From Bacillus massiliigorillae (GTDB lineage: Bacteria > Bacillota > Bacilli > Bacillales > DSM-1321), in the NCBI RefSeq assembly GCF_000380245.2, contig NZ_HG428741.1, positions 2,864,163-2,928,162 of the forward strand: a stretch of DNA of 64,000 nucleotides, given 5' to 3'. The notes beneath the pieces are model-generated. The model ran no database searches. It was not told where the DNA came from and was given only the letters and a program-made list of their open reading frames with translations. This document shows positions 36,172-44,761 of the stretch, in pieces (position 1 is the first letter of the stretch; every line of letters starts with the position of its first letter). Position numbers and translations under genes: made by a program.

Positions 36172-37620
36172 TTATAAACTATCTCCAAAATCCGCTTTGA
36201 ATTTCGCTACTAATTTATTTTGCCAATCAGTTGAAGTTGTTAATTTACCGAAGAAGAAACGTAATACGCTTGGCTCTTCTGTAAATTCTAATCCGCCGAT
36301 TAGTTTACGGTTTTCATACAACCATGCAATACGATCTACTGCATATTTTACTTGCGAAAGTGTAAATACACGACGTGGCATCGCTAAACGTAATAATTCC
36401 ATATGTGATAATGTTTCGTTACCCTCTTCATCACGTTGTTCTGAAAGTGTTCCACGCTCCATGCCACGAATACCGCTGACAATGTAAAGTGCTGCTGCAA
36501 GTGCACCTGCTGGATATGCACTTTGTGGTATATGGTCAACGAATTCCATCGCATTAATATGACAACCTAATCCTCCTGCTGGTGTAACAACTGGTACACC
36601 TTTCTTAATTAATTCCTCAGTCATGAATGAAATGAATTGTGGTCCTTGGTTAATCATTTCTTCATCCATTGTTTCTTCAAGACCTACAGTAATAGCTTCC
36701 ATTTCACGAACGCTCATACCACCGTATGTTAAGAAACCTTCATAAAGTGTTATGTACTCACGCATTTTCATATATACATCACGATTATTCGTACAAATTC
36801 CACCACCACGAGCATTTCCTAGCTTACGAGCTGAGAAGTAAATAATATCTGCAAGATCCGCAATTGTACGCGTAATTTCGCGAACAGTCATCTCTTTACA
36901 TTGTTCTTCTCTTTCCTTAATGAAGTATAGATTATCCGCTAAAAGACTTGCATCTAGAATTAACATTAATCCGAACTCATCACATACTTTACGAACTTGT
37001 TGCATATTCTCAACAGCAAATGGTTGTCCACCAATAAGGTTTGTACCTGCTTCTAAACGAACAAAAGCAATTTTATCAGCACCGCTTGTTTCAATTAAAT
37101 CACGAAGCTTATCCAGATCCATATTCCCTTTAAAAGGATTATCACTTGTTAAGTTTAGCGCTTCATCGATGAAAATCTCTTCTATACGCCCACCATTTAA
37201 TACGATATGCGCCTTTGTAGTAGTAAAGTGATAGTTCATCGGAACAATCGTACCTGGTTTTACAAAGCTTTGTGAAATGATATTCTCACACGCACGACCT
37301 TGGTGAGTTGGTAAAAAATATTCTGTTCCAAAAATTTCTTTAATTTTATTCTCTAGCTTTGTAAATGTTTCAGAGCCTGCATAGCTATCATCTGCTTCAA
37401 GCATTGCAGCTTGTTGCTTATCACTCATCGCATTCACACCGCTATCAGTTAACATATCCATAAATACATCACGATTCTTTAATAAGAATGTATTATACCC
37501 CGCTTCTTCCATCGCTTTTAGACGATCTTCAACTGGTGGTAAGTTTAACTTTTGAACGATACGAACTTTGTGCATCTCTAATGGCACATTTTCTCCTGAA
37601 TGAAATTTAATCTTTGACAT
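36172..37620 (-). CDS. Tryptophanase/tyrosine phenol-lyase-like beta-eliminating lyase
   Basis: PLP enzyme of 482 aa, alignable with E. coli tryptophanase throughout: PTHQGRACENII, DMLTDSGVNAMS, LDASLLADNLYFIKEREEQ, TLYEGFLTYGGMSVREMEAI and LLRLAMPRRVFT. The PLP-binding lysine should be that in FSARKLGNARGGG; the surrounding sequence differs from classical tryptophanase (SAKKDAM), and LEAGTNLIGGQP replaces TSNSAGGQP. It therefore belongs to a distinct branch, and whether it acts on Trp, Tyr or another amino acid is open. A promoter and a leader hairpin precede it. GGGAG lies before the ATG. Confidence 0.8.
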   Translation of the reverse strand: MSKIKFHSGENVPLEMHKVRIVQKLNLPPVEDRLKAMEEAGYNTFLLKNRDVFMDMLTDSGVNAMSDKQQAAMLEADDSYAGSETFTKLENKIKEIFGTEYFLPTHQGRACENIISQSFVKPGTIVPMNYHFTTTKAHIVLNGGRIEEIFIDEALNLTSDNPFKGNMDLDKLRDLIETSGADKIAFVRLEAGTNLIGGQPFAVENMQQVRKVCDEFGLMLILDASLLADNLYFIKEREEQCKEMTVREITRTIADLADIIYFSARKLGNARGGGICTNNRDVYMKMREYITLYEGFLTYGGMSVREMEAITVGLEETMDEEMINQGPQFISFMTEELIKKGVPVVTPAGGLGCHINAMEFVDHIPQSAYPAGALAAALYIVSGIRGMERGTLSEQRDEEGNETLSHMELLRLAMPRRVFTLSQVKYAVDRIAWLYENRKLIGGLEFTEEPSVLRFFFGKLTTSTDWQNKLVAKFKADFGDSL

Positions 37621-37682
37621 GACCTTCCACTCCCATTTATCTTTTTTAGAAAAATCCCCAAATTTTCGACAAATTACATCAA

Positions 37683-37754
37683 CACAAAGACGCTTCAGTG
37701 CGTCGATGTGCTGAACATTAATCCTTATTGTACCCTATTTTTTAATAATTTCAA
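37683..37754 (-). promoter_or_regulatory. Promoter and structured leader of the lyase gene
   Basis: Minus strand: TTGAAA (37749-37754), 16 nt, TACAAT (37727-37732). The transcript would begin near 37719 and quickly enter a hairpin, CACA..GACGC-loop-GCGTC..TGTG (37683-37710), about 65 nt before the start codon. I see no leader peptide like TnaC. The hairpin may control stability or translation. Confidence 0.5.
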
Positions 37755-37780
37755 ATTTTTAAAATAAAAAATACTAAAAA

Positions 37781-37813
37781 AACTTGTAAAGAATAGAATA
37801 TTCTTTACAAGTT
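37781..37813 (-). terminator. Terminator of the endonuclease/phosphatase gene
   Basis: 13-bp perfect stem AACTTGTAAAGAA / TTCTTTACAAGTT with a T-run on the minus strand. Confidence 0.9.
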
Positions 37814-37826
37814 CAAGAAATGCCTT

Positions 37827-38543
37827 CTATATATCAAGCTCCACAAGTAAAATGGAGTGATCGGATAATTTTTCTTCTCTTTCTTTATGTGAAAGTTCAC
37901 AGCTTACCACCTTATTTTGCAGTGATGGCGTAATAAATGCATCATCTAGTCTAAAGCCTTTTCCTTCTGTATTAAAGTAGCTAAACTCTGTTGCATTCTC
38001 ATGCTTAAAGCGCCAACAATCCATCCACCCTGTATCAGCCAATTGTGACAAATATTTCGTGCAACTAAGTGGCTTGTCTTGGCTATCTTCTTGTAGCACT
38101 GTATTGAAATCACCAATAATGAGTCCATTCTTCTGTAAATTATTCTTCGCATATGTGTTCATCTCTTCCCAGAACACTTCTTTATCATGTAATTTACAAT
38201 TATGGTTTGGAATATGAACGCCTAACAACGTAAAGTCACTTTCTGGAAAATAGAATTCTGTCCATCTTTCATAAGGAACAGCATACTCATCCATATTCGT
38301 AATGTCTTCACATGCAATTTTTGAAGCGACAAACACACTATTAACCTTAAATGGTGCTTGATGAGTTACCTGATAGATATACCCTGCTTCAGTCAATTGT
38401 TTTTTAATAAAATCGCCTTTTTCACCTTCCCAAAACTCGGACAAAACAATAACATCAGCATTATACTCTACTAATGTAGTCGAGATAGGTTTATAACGCC
38501 CATTCGTACCGCCTTGTCGAATATTCCAGGATAAAATCTTCAT
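37827..38543 (-). CDS. Endonuclease/exonuclease/phosphatase-family protein
   Basis: 238 aa with the metal-dependent EEP fold: MKILSWNIRQGG (first strand and Asn), a Glu in VIVLSEFWEG, HIPNHN, the metal-site pair IIGDFNTVLQ, and the C-terminal LSDHSILLVELDI with catalytic Asp-His. Members act on DNA, phospholipid head groups or phosphoinositides; the substrate is unknown. No signal peptide, so cytoplasmic. The ATG at 38543 has GAGGAG about 10 nt upstream and is preferred to a start six codons earlier. Confidence 0.85.
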   Translation of the reverse strand: MKILSWNIRQGGTNGRYKPISTTLVEYNADVIVLSEFWEGEKGDFIKKQLTEAGYIYQVTHQAPFKVNSVFVASKIACEDITNMDEYAVPYERWTEFYFPESDFTLLGVHIPNHNCKLHDKEVFWEEMNTYAKNNLQKNGLIIGDFNTVLQEDSQDKPLSCTKYLSQLADTGWMDCWRFKHENATEFSYFNTEGKGFRLDDAFITPSLQNKVVSCELSHKEREEKLSDHSILLVELDI

Positions 38544-38842
38544 TTTTTTGACACTCCTCATATGGTTGTAATCACACTGTTAACTTGAATTAAAAATATT
38601 ATTTTCTAATAGTAAATATTCCGTTCTCTATCTTACTAATTTTCCTATTGTAATGGAATGTTTGTCATAAAATGTACATACTTTTATTATAGTATTCCCT
38701 AGCGATTTGTTATTTATGGATAACATTTCACTCTTTATTCACCTATATCTTCTTTTTTATTTTTGTAGGATTAACCAATCACTTGTTTATTAATTCAAAA
38801 AATTAAATATAATTAAGGATAAAAAAATAAGGAGGAACAATT

Positions 38843-39466
38843 GTGATTAACTTTGCTTCATTTGTACTTTTATCATTTTTACTTGTCATCTTACCTGGCC
38901 CTGATACGGTTATGGTTACAAAGAACACATTAGGTGCGGGAATATCCGCAGGATCCAAAACACTTCTTGGTATATGCCTTGCTCTTTGCATTCATACATT
39001 CATAGCAGTAGTTGGCTTATCAGCATTAATTGTACATTCTTCTCACCTTTTTGCTTTATTCAAAATTATTGGTGCTACCTATTTATTATATTTAGGAGTT
39101 ACTTCTCTTCTTGCTACAAGACGTAAAACACAAGTAGAGCAAGAACCAAACAACTCAACTTCTAATAAACAAGCAAGCTTCCGTCAAGGATTTTTAACAG
39201 ATTTACTTAATCCAAAAGTGGCTGTGTTCTTTTTAACATTTCTTCCACAGTTCGTGAATCCAAATGAAAGCACACTCATGCCATTCATTTTGTTAGGAGC
39301 AACCTATATAATATTGACTTTGCTATTTATGCTTGGATATATTCTGCTCCTAGATAAAATTCACATTTTTATGAAGAAAGCATCCACACAAAAGGCTATT
39401 CAAGCTATTTCTGGCGTGGTTTTAATCATTTTCAGTGTGAAATTAGCTTTTGAAAAGGCAAATTAA
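38843..39466 (+). CDS. LysE-family amino acid exporter
   Basis: 207-aa membrane protein with about six helices. LPGPDTVMVTKNTLGAGISA near the N terminus and FLTDLLNPKVAVFFLTFLPQ in the middle are diagnostic of the LysE/RhtB family. It exports an amino acid or related compound. The start is GTG with AAGGAGG upstream. It stands alone, with a terminator downstream. No regulator is adjacent. Confidence 0.9.
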   Translation: MINFASFVLLSFLLVILPGPDTVMVTKNTLGAGISAGSKTLLGICLALCIHTFIAVVGLSALIVHSSHLFALFKIIGATYLLYLGVTSLLATRRKTQVEQEPNNSTSNKQASFRQGFLTDLLNPKVAVFFLTFLPQFVNPNESTLMPFILLGATYIILTLLFMLGYILLLDKIHIFMKKASTQKAIQAISGVVLIIFSVKLAFEKAN

Positions 39467-39478
39467 CTACATTGCATA

Positions 39479-39518
39479 AAAAAGCGTAAGTTTAGATTTT
39501 TACTACTCTCACGCTTTT
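39479..39518 (+). terminator. Terminator of the LysE-type gene
   Basis: AAAAGCGT / ACGCTTTT stem with a large loop, then AATTTTTTT. Confidence 0.7.
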
Positions 39519-39600
39519 AATTTTTTTCGTCAACTAGGACACTAGCCTCATATTTTCCTCGCAAACAATTCATATAACTATATAGAAGGAGGTGAAATAT

Positions 39601-39975
39601 ATGGGTATCAAATGTTTAAAAATCTCTGTTGTTTATTTTCTAATTGGTATCTGTTTCGGATTGTATATGAGCATTGCAGATAAATTTGTTTACGGTCCTT
39701 CTCATGCTCACATTAATTTATTAGGCTGGGTTTCCCTAGCACTAGCTGGTCTTATTTATCATCTTTTTCCTTCCATTGCAACAAATACTCTCAGCAAAAT
39801 TCACTTTTGGCTTCACAATATCGGGCTACCAATCATGATGATTGCCCTCATTATGAATGAAGCCGGAAGCTCCGGAACAGTTCCTTATATCGCAACAGGT
39901 GCAACCATTATGAGTCTAGGAATCCTTTGCTTTGTCATCAATGTACTTGGCTTAAAAAATTCAACAACTAAATAA
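39601..39975 (+). CDS. Four-helix membrane protein resembling a piece of haem-copper oxidase subunit I
   Basis: 124 aa with four membrane segments. SHAHINLLGWVSLALAGLIY and the following segments resemble the part of cytochrome oxidase/NO reductase subunit I around a haem-binding His (HAHINLLGW), as in CcoN/NorB proteins. The other catalytic histidines are absent, so it is not an oxidase by itself. The ATG at 39601 follows AAGGAGG by 8 nt. Such short proteins occur in Bacillus as separate genes, of unknown role. The neighbours are unrelated, and a perfect terminator follows. Confidence 0.65.
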   Translation: MGIKCLKISVVYFLIGICFGLYMSIADKFVYGPSHAHINLLGWVSLALAGLIYHLFPSIATNTLSKIHFWLHNIGLPIMMIALIMNEAGSSGTVPYIATGATIMSLGILCFVINVLGLKNSTTK

Positions 39976-39980
39976 AATGA

Positions 39981-40017
39981 AAAAAGGTGTTCAAAAGTTA
40001 CTTTTGAACACCTTTTT
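39981..40017 (+). terminator. Terminator of the four-helix membrane protein gene
   Basis: 17-bp perfect stem AAAAAGGTGTTCAAAAG / CTTTTGAACACCTTTTT with a 3-nt loop. Confidence 0.93.
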
Positions 40018-40224
40018 CGTTTTAAGGATCGCAAATATATAGAAAACTGTATGAACGATTTCACTTTGAACAAATTAATAAAACTAATGATAAATTACAA
40101 CACAAAAGACATATGTCCTCATTTTCTATTCATTCCCCTTTTAATAACTATGTTTCCACCCCAAATCCACTGACACATGTCCTGTATTTATGCCTATAAA
40201 AAAATTTATACTAAGGATAAGCTC

Positions 40225-40899
40225 ATGAGTATACAACAAGTAATTACTTACATGGAAGAAAATAAAACCTTATACAATCTTTTAAAACATTGTCCTTATG
40301 AAATTCTAAAACAATGGACAGTAGAACAATTTGAAAGCGGTTCAACATTCTATACCCAAGGAGAAGTTTACAATCATTTCAGTCTCATTGTAGACGGCGT
40401 AGCAAACATTTATGCAGTAGCAGAAAACGGAAAGAAATATGTTCAATCTACTTATTATACAGGAGACATGATTGGCGAAATTGAAATATTTAACCAAGTT
40501 CCCTATATGAGTAGCGTAGAAGCACAAACGGATATCACGATTATTACATTACAACGTGATGCTTTTCTATCATGGTTACAGCTCGATCAAAACTTTAATC
40601 AGCACTTTATTCGTAAATCTATTGAATTATCTTATATCATCACTAAAAAGGATGAAGATTATAAGCTATATTCCTTACACGATTTAATATGCAAGCATTT
40701 ATTAGAGAAAATTCCTACTGGCAAGAAACAGGCTAACGGGATTGCTATCACGATTGATAAGCATCAGCTTAGCGAAAGACTTGCCGTTACACAAAGAAGT
40801 ATTAATAGAGTTTTATCAACTTTGAAAGAAAAGCAAATAATCGATTTTAAAAATCAAATCATTATTGTTCTAGATACGAAACGATTACAAAAAGAATGA
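40225..40899 (+). CDS. Crp/Fnr-family transcriptional regulator (YeiL-like)
   Basis: About 224 aa. The cyclic-nucleotide-binding fold is visible (FESGSTFYTQGEVYNHFSLI, GDMIGEIEIFNQVPYMSSVE), and a C-terminal helix-turn-helix (ISIDKHQLSERLAVTQRSINR-like) completes the Crp layout. No N-terminal cysteines for an Fe-S cluster as in Fnr. The ATG at 40225 has AAGGAT upstream. It lies 83 nt before pnuC in the same direction and is likely its local regulator, possibly responding to purine or nicotinamide status, which is only inference. Confidence 0.8.
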   Translation: MSIQQVITYMEENKTLYNLLKHCPYEILKQWTVEQFESGSTFYTQGEVYNHFSLIVDGVANIYAVAENGKKYVQSTYYTGDMIGEIEIFNQVPYMSSVEAQTDITIITLQRDAFLSWLQLDQNFNQHFIRKSIELSYIITKKDEDYKLYSLHDLICKHLLEKIPTGKKQANGIAITIDKHQLSERLAVTQRSINRVLSTLKEKQIIDFKNQIIIVLDTKRLQKE

Positions 40900-40982
40900 A
40901 AACACAATAAATCATTTTTAACAGAAAATGAAAACCCTTTCAACTTTTCAGACACAACATTATTAACTTAGGAGAGAAAATT

Positions 40983-41651
40983 ATGATTAAAAATCCTTTA
41001 TTCGTCGTTATTGCAACGATTGTATGTATAGTTGCAGGTTTCTTCATGAAATCCTCTTATATCGAAATCTTCGCATCAGTTATGGGTGTGTTAAACGTTT
41101 GGCTGCTTGCCCGTCAAAAAGTCATTAACTTCTTATTCGGTGCCATTACAGTAGCTAGCTTTATGTACATTTACTTTCAAACTGGTCTTTACGCAATGGT
41201 CGTCTTATCATTCGTACAATTATTATTTAATATTTTCGGCTGGTACTACTGGGTTAAGAACAAAGGTGAAGAAGATGTTGCTCCAACAACAAGATTATCT
41301 ACACAAGGAATCATTACTTGGTCAGCAATTATCATTGTAGCTACTGCTATTTGGTCATTCCTACAACTTAAATATACGAATGCAACAAGCCCTTATTTAG
41401 ATGCTCTAGTTGCTGTAATGGGTCTTGTCGGTCAATATTTATTAAGCAAGAAAATTCTTGAGAACTGGTATATCTGGATTGGTATGAATGCTATTCTTCT
41501 AGTTGTTTGTGCAACAACAGGTCTATACGTAATGTTCATATTAAACTTAATTAATCTATTTATATGCATCGATGGTCTACGTGAGTGGAAGCAAGATTTA
41601 AATACAAATAAACAAGATACTCCTTCTATTGAAGGACTAGAAAACGCTTAA
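40983..41651 (+). CDS. pnuC: Nicotinamide riboside transporter PnuC
   Basis: 222-aa membrane protein with about seven helices. Family motifs include GVLNVWLLARQKVINFLFGA, FNIFGWYYWVKN and the substrate region ENWYIWIGMNAILL. PnuC facilitates nicotinamide riboside entry, which is then trapped by phosphorylation or cleaved. It is followed 28 nt later by a DeoD-type phosphorylase. A good GGAGAG site precedes the ATG. Confidence 0.9.
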   Translation: MIKNPLFVVIATIVCIVAGFFMKSSYIEIFASVMGVLNVWLLARQKVINFLFGAITVASFMYIYFQTGLYAMVVLSFVQLLFNIFGWYYWVKNKGEEDVAPTTRLSTQGIITWSAIIIVATAIWSFLQLKYTNATSPYLDALVAVMGLVGQYLLSKKILENWYIWIGMNAILLVVCATTGLYVMFILNLINLFICIDGLREWKQDLNTNKQDTPSIEGLENA

Positions 41652-41679
41652 TATTTTTAATGGAGGAGTTTGATTCAAA

Positions 41680-42387
41680 ATGAGTTTTCATATAGAAGCT
41701 AAAAAAGGCTATATCGCTGAAACAGTTCTACTACCAGGCGATCCAAAGAGAGCAAAATATATTGCAGATACTTATTTAGAAGATGTCATATGCTATAACA
41801 ATATTCGTGGCGTACTTGGCTATACAGGATTATATAAAGGAAAACGTATTTCTGTTCAGGGTACAGGAATGGGAATGCCATCTATGTCTATCTATACAAC
41901 AGAATTAATTCAAGACTACGATGCAAAAAACTTAATTCGAATTGGTTCAAGTGGCACTAAACATCCTGACGTAAAACAAATGGATTTAATCTTAGCAATG
42001 GGAGCATGTACAAATTCAAATATGAATAAACATCTTTTCGGTAATTATTCATATGCACCAATTGCCAATTTTGAGTTATTACGTAACGCTTTCGACACCG
42101 GTATAAAAATGAATAAACCTGTAAAAGCTGGCTTAGTTGTCACAGATGATCAATTCTATGATGGTGATGATGAAGCAAGAGAAAAACTAGCATCTTATCA
42201 GGTTCTAACTAGCGACATGGAAACTGCAGCTTTATATACAGTAGCTGCTAAATTCAATGTTAAAGCACTTTCTATCCTAACAGTAACAGATCATGATTTA
42301 ACGAACGAAACAATTACATCAGAAGAGCGTGAAAAGGCTCTTACTGACATGATTGAGCTTGCACTTGAGACAAGCCTAACTTTATAA
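41680..42387 (+). CDS. deoD: Purine nucleoside phosphorylase, DeoD type
   Basis: 235 aa, hexameric-type enzyme. VLLPGDPKRAKYIAD near the N terminus binds phosphate, GTGMGMPSMSIYTTELI and RIGSSGT bind ribose and phosphate, and TSDMETAALYTVAA binds the nucleoside. It cleaves purine nucleosides to base and ribose-1-phosphate, and some enzymes also split nicotinamide riboside. Being in one operon with pnuC, it probably processes the imported riboside. GGAGGAG precedes the ATG. bcr1 copy 1 begins right at its end. Confidence 0.93.
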   Translation: MSFHIEAKKGYIAETVLLPGDPKRAKYIADTYLEDVICYNNIRGVLGYTGLYKGKRISVQGTGMGMPSMSIYTTELIQDYDAKNLIRIGSSGTKHPDVKQMDLILAMGACTNSNMNKHLFGNYSYAPIANFELLRNAFDTGIKMNKPVKAGLVVTDDQFYDGDDEAREKLASYQVLTSDMETAALYTVAAKFNVKALSILTVTDHDLTNETITSEEREKALTDMIELALETSLTL

Positions 42388-42565
42388 GAAAAGCGCAAGC
42401 ACCCGTTTTGCGACGTATAGATTGGAGCACTTCGGCTGAGATAAAGGAAACACGAAGAGGCGGTAGCCTTTTTCGTGTTGACTTATCGTAGGGAGATGGG
42501 CGAAATCTACTAGTCGCTGGGCGCTGGAGCTAGACACAGCACAAATTTATATACATTCTTAATCT
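42386..42565 (+). repeat. bcr1-type dispersed repeat, copy 1
   Basis: About 160 nt from AAGAAAAGCGC to GACACAGCACAAA, with ATATACATTCTTA beyond it, nearly identical to 55036-55215. TTTAT lies just before it (42381-42385). It contains a hairpin around GAGGCGGTAGCC with CACGAA/TTCGTG arms. I recognise it as the B. cereus-group bcr1 element. It has no coding capacity and overlaps only the deoD stop codon. Confidence 0.88.
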
Positions 42566-42613
42566 TCTAAGAAAGGCACTTATATTCTAATTGTTCGTGC
42601 CTTTTTATTTATT

Positions 42614-43372
42614 TTAATGGAGAACATCTGGCTCTTCTTCAATAAGCTTGTACCATAGCGGTTGAAAGTTTAACCATCCTTCATGGGCAGTACCAAATTG
42701 CGAATGCATATTAACCGCTTTTCTTTCATTCATGATATTTTCATTTCCCTCTGCTTCGGCTAATAATTGTGCTTTACAAGCGCGGTCCATCGCAATAAAC
42801 CATGAGACTGCCTCATCTACACTATAACCGACTGTCATAAAACCTTGATTTCGTAAAATAACCGCTTTATATTGCTTTAATGCAGTTGCCACCACATCAC
42901 AATCCTTATTCGTTCCAGCTAATAGATTACATAATCCATGATCTTGATAAAATGCACAACAATCTTTTGTTAAAGGTGAAACATACTTACCTAATTCAGA
43001 CCACTCTTTACCATGTAAAGAATGAACGTGAATAGCGGAAACCACATCTGGACGAGCTTGATGGATTTGCAAATGAACCTCCAATGCCTCTTGATTTACA
43101 GGTAGATTCCCTTTTAATATATCCCCTTGTCCATTCACTAACTGAAGGTCACTTACTCTCATTTCTCCAAAAGAAATCCCTATTGGATTAACCCAAAAAT
43201 GATCTCGCCTCTCTGGATCACGAACTGTTATATGACCTCCTACACAATCATTAAATCCGAAATGATTCAAAATTCGAAAGGCGCCAGCCAATCGTTCCTG
43301 ACGATGTCTACGTAATTCAGCTATATCATAAAACGTAGGTTCTTCAAACATACAATTTGCTTTGATTCCCAT
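42614..43372 (-). CDS. Class II aldolase/adducin-family protein
   Basis: About 252 aa. Zinc-binding class II aldolase features are visible: GGHITVRDPERRDHFWVNPI (phosphate and metal site), VNGQGDILKGNLPVNQEALE, the His pair in AIHVHSLHGKEW, and VILRNQGFMTVGYSVDEAV. Fuculose-phosphate aldolase relatives cleave sugar phosphates; proteins of this length often act on unknown substrates. The ATG at 43372 has AAAGGA upstream. It is a single gene downstream of bcr1 copy 1, on the opposite strand. Confidence 0.85.
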   Translation of the reverse strand: MGIKANCMFEEPTFYDIAELRRHRQERLAGAFRILNHFGFNDCVGGHITVRDPERRDHFWVNPIGISFGEMRVSDLQLVNGQGDILKGNLPVNQEALEVHLQIHQARPDVVSAIHVHSLHGKEWSELGKYVSPLTKDCCAFYQDHGLCNLLAGTNKDCDVVATALKQYKAVILRNQGFMTVGYSVDEAVSWFIAMDRACKAQLLAEAEGNENIMNERKAVNMHSQFGTAHEGWLNFQPLWYKLIEEEPDVLH

Positions 43373-43509
43373 CTTATTCAATCCTTTCTTCACATTAATG
43401 ATACATTATTCTTATTAACTTACTTGGTTTTATTATATTATATAAGACATTGTAATATTTTGCTAATATTAATATAAATTATTATTAATTTTATTATACC
43501 AATACAAAA

Positions 43510-43536
43510 AAGCTGCTCCAACGAATGGAACAGCTT
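43510..43536 (-). terminator. Terminator of the glycosyltransferase operon
   Basis: AAGCTGCTCCA / TGGAACAGCTT stem with one mismatch, then TTTTTTG on the minus strand. Confidence 0.85.
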
Positions 43537-43540
43537 ACCT

Positions 43541-44761
43541 TTATACAGAAACACGATCCGTTTTATCCCATGATACAGTTCCTTTTCTACGATCTTTCAT
43601 AATCATGATAATACTTCGGAATAACAGGAAGATAAAGAGTTGTGCATAAGAAAAATACATAATAGCTGCTGCTACAACATTCTTCCCCGTTAACATACGA
43701 TCATACGTAATAGCAATAATCAACTGCATTGTATATATAAAGTATGCCAAATACCAAAGCAGCATATATGGAATATTCGTTTCAAATGAAAATCCAAACA
43801 ATAATCCTATTACAAAAGCTGCATTAGAGGCTAATAATAAGAAAGTAAAAATCACATATACCGTTAAATAATAAGTCAAATGAACAAAACATTTCACTTT
43901 CCACCACGATGGCTCTTTAAAGAATTTAAGCATTATATATAAATTTCCTTGCAACCATCGTGTTCTTTGGCGAATTAATGCTTTCAACGATTGTGGTTCT
44001 TGTTCCCATGTTTGTGAATGTGGATCACCCGCAATAATATATCCTTTCGAAGCAAGTCGAATCGTCAACTCCGCATCCTCAGCTAATGCGTATGGATCAT
44101 ATCCGCCCATCTCTTCTAATATAGAACGCTTCAGTAACATATTCGTACCTGGAAGCGAACCAATTTTATGAAGTGCGTATCGTCCAGACTGCATTAACAA
44201 TTGAAAAATTTGAAACTCAATCGCAATAAACCGAGTAAGCAAGCTATGCTCAGCATTCATTGTTCTTACAACTCCTACTGCTCCAGCCGCCTTCTTCGTT
44301 TGCAATGTTGTCTCCATTAATCGAACAGCCGCATCCTTATTCGGTTGATTATCTGCATCATACACAATAAAGTATTCACCATCTGAAATGGATAAACCAT
44401 AGTTCAACACTCTAGATTTCCCTTTAGGTTCATCGTTATCCGGAACAACGACATGATGAATATGATGATATAAGCTTGCGAATTCTTGCGCTATCTCACC
44501 TGTTTCATCTGTCGATTGATCATTCAAAATATAAATTTGCATATTACCTGGATACTCTAACTTTGCCATTGCTTCAAGCGTTTTTTTCATAACGATTCCT
44601 TCATTGTGCGAAGGAATGAAAATATCCAAAGAAGGGTAATGTATATATTGAGAACGTTTTTTACTCTTAAAGCGATGATACAATCCAGCAAATGTGAGTA
44701 CCATGTAATAAAGAAGAATACTCCAAAAGACTGCATTGGTTATGAAGAAAAAGAGTTTCAT
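43541..44761 (-). CDS. Membrane glycosyltransferase family 2, YdaM/PgaC-like
   Basis: 406 aa. N-terminal membrane segment, a GT-A catalytic domain with IFIPSHNEG, the DDD-like residues (YILNDQSTDE, VYDADNQPN), acceptor motif AEDAELTIRL and QxxRW (RQRTRWLQGN), and four C-terminal membrane helices. This is the processive beta-polysaccharide synthase layout. It overlaps the upstream gene by 4 nt. Together they resemble YdaM and the c-di-GMP receptor YdaK of B. subtilis. It probably makes or exports an exopolysaccharide under c-di-GMP control. Confidence 0.85.
   Translation of the reverse strand: MKLFFFITNAVFWSILLYYMVLTFAGLYHRFKSKKRSQYIHYPSLDIFIPSHNEGIVMKKTLEAMAKLEYPGNMQIYILNDQSTDETGEIAQEFASLYHHIHHVVVPDNDEPKGKSRVLNYGLSISDGEYFIVYDADNQPNKDAAVRLMETTLQTKKAAGAVGVVRTMNAEHSLLTRFIAIEFQIFQLLMQSGRYALHKIGSLPGTNMLLKRSILEEMGGYDPYALAEDAELTIRLASKGYIIAGDPHSQTWEQEPQSLKALIRQRTRWLQGNLYIMLKFFKEPSWWKVKCFVHLTYYLTVYVIFTFLLLASNAAFVIGLLFGFSFETNIPYMLLWYLAYFIYTMQLIIAITYDRMLTGKNVVAAAIMYFSYAQLFIFLLFRSIIMIMKDRRKGTVSWDKTDRVSV

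Noticed and set aside
36029..36487. 152-aa open frame on the plus strand
   Set aside because: Lies antisense to the lyase gene in its well-conserved C-terminal part, with composition typical of a shadow frame.
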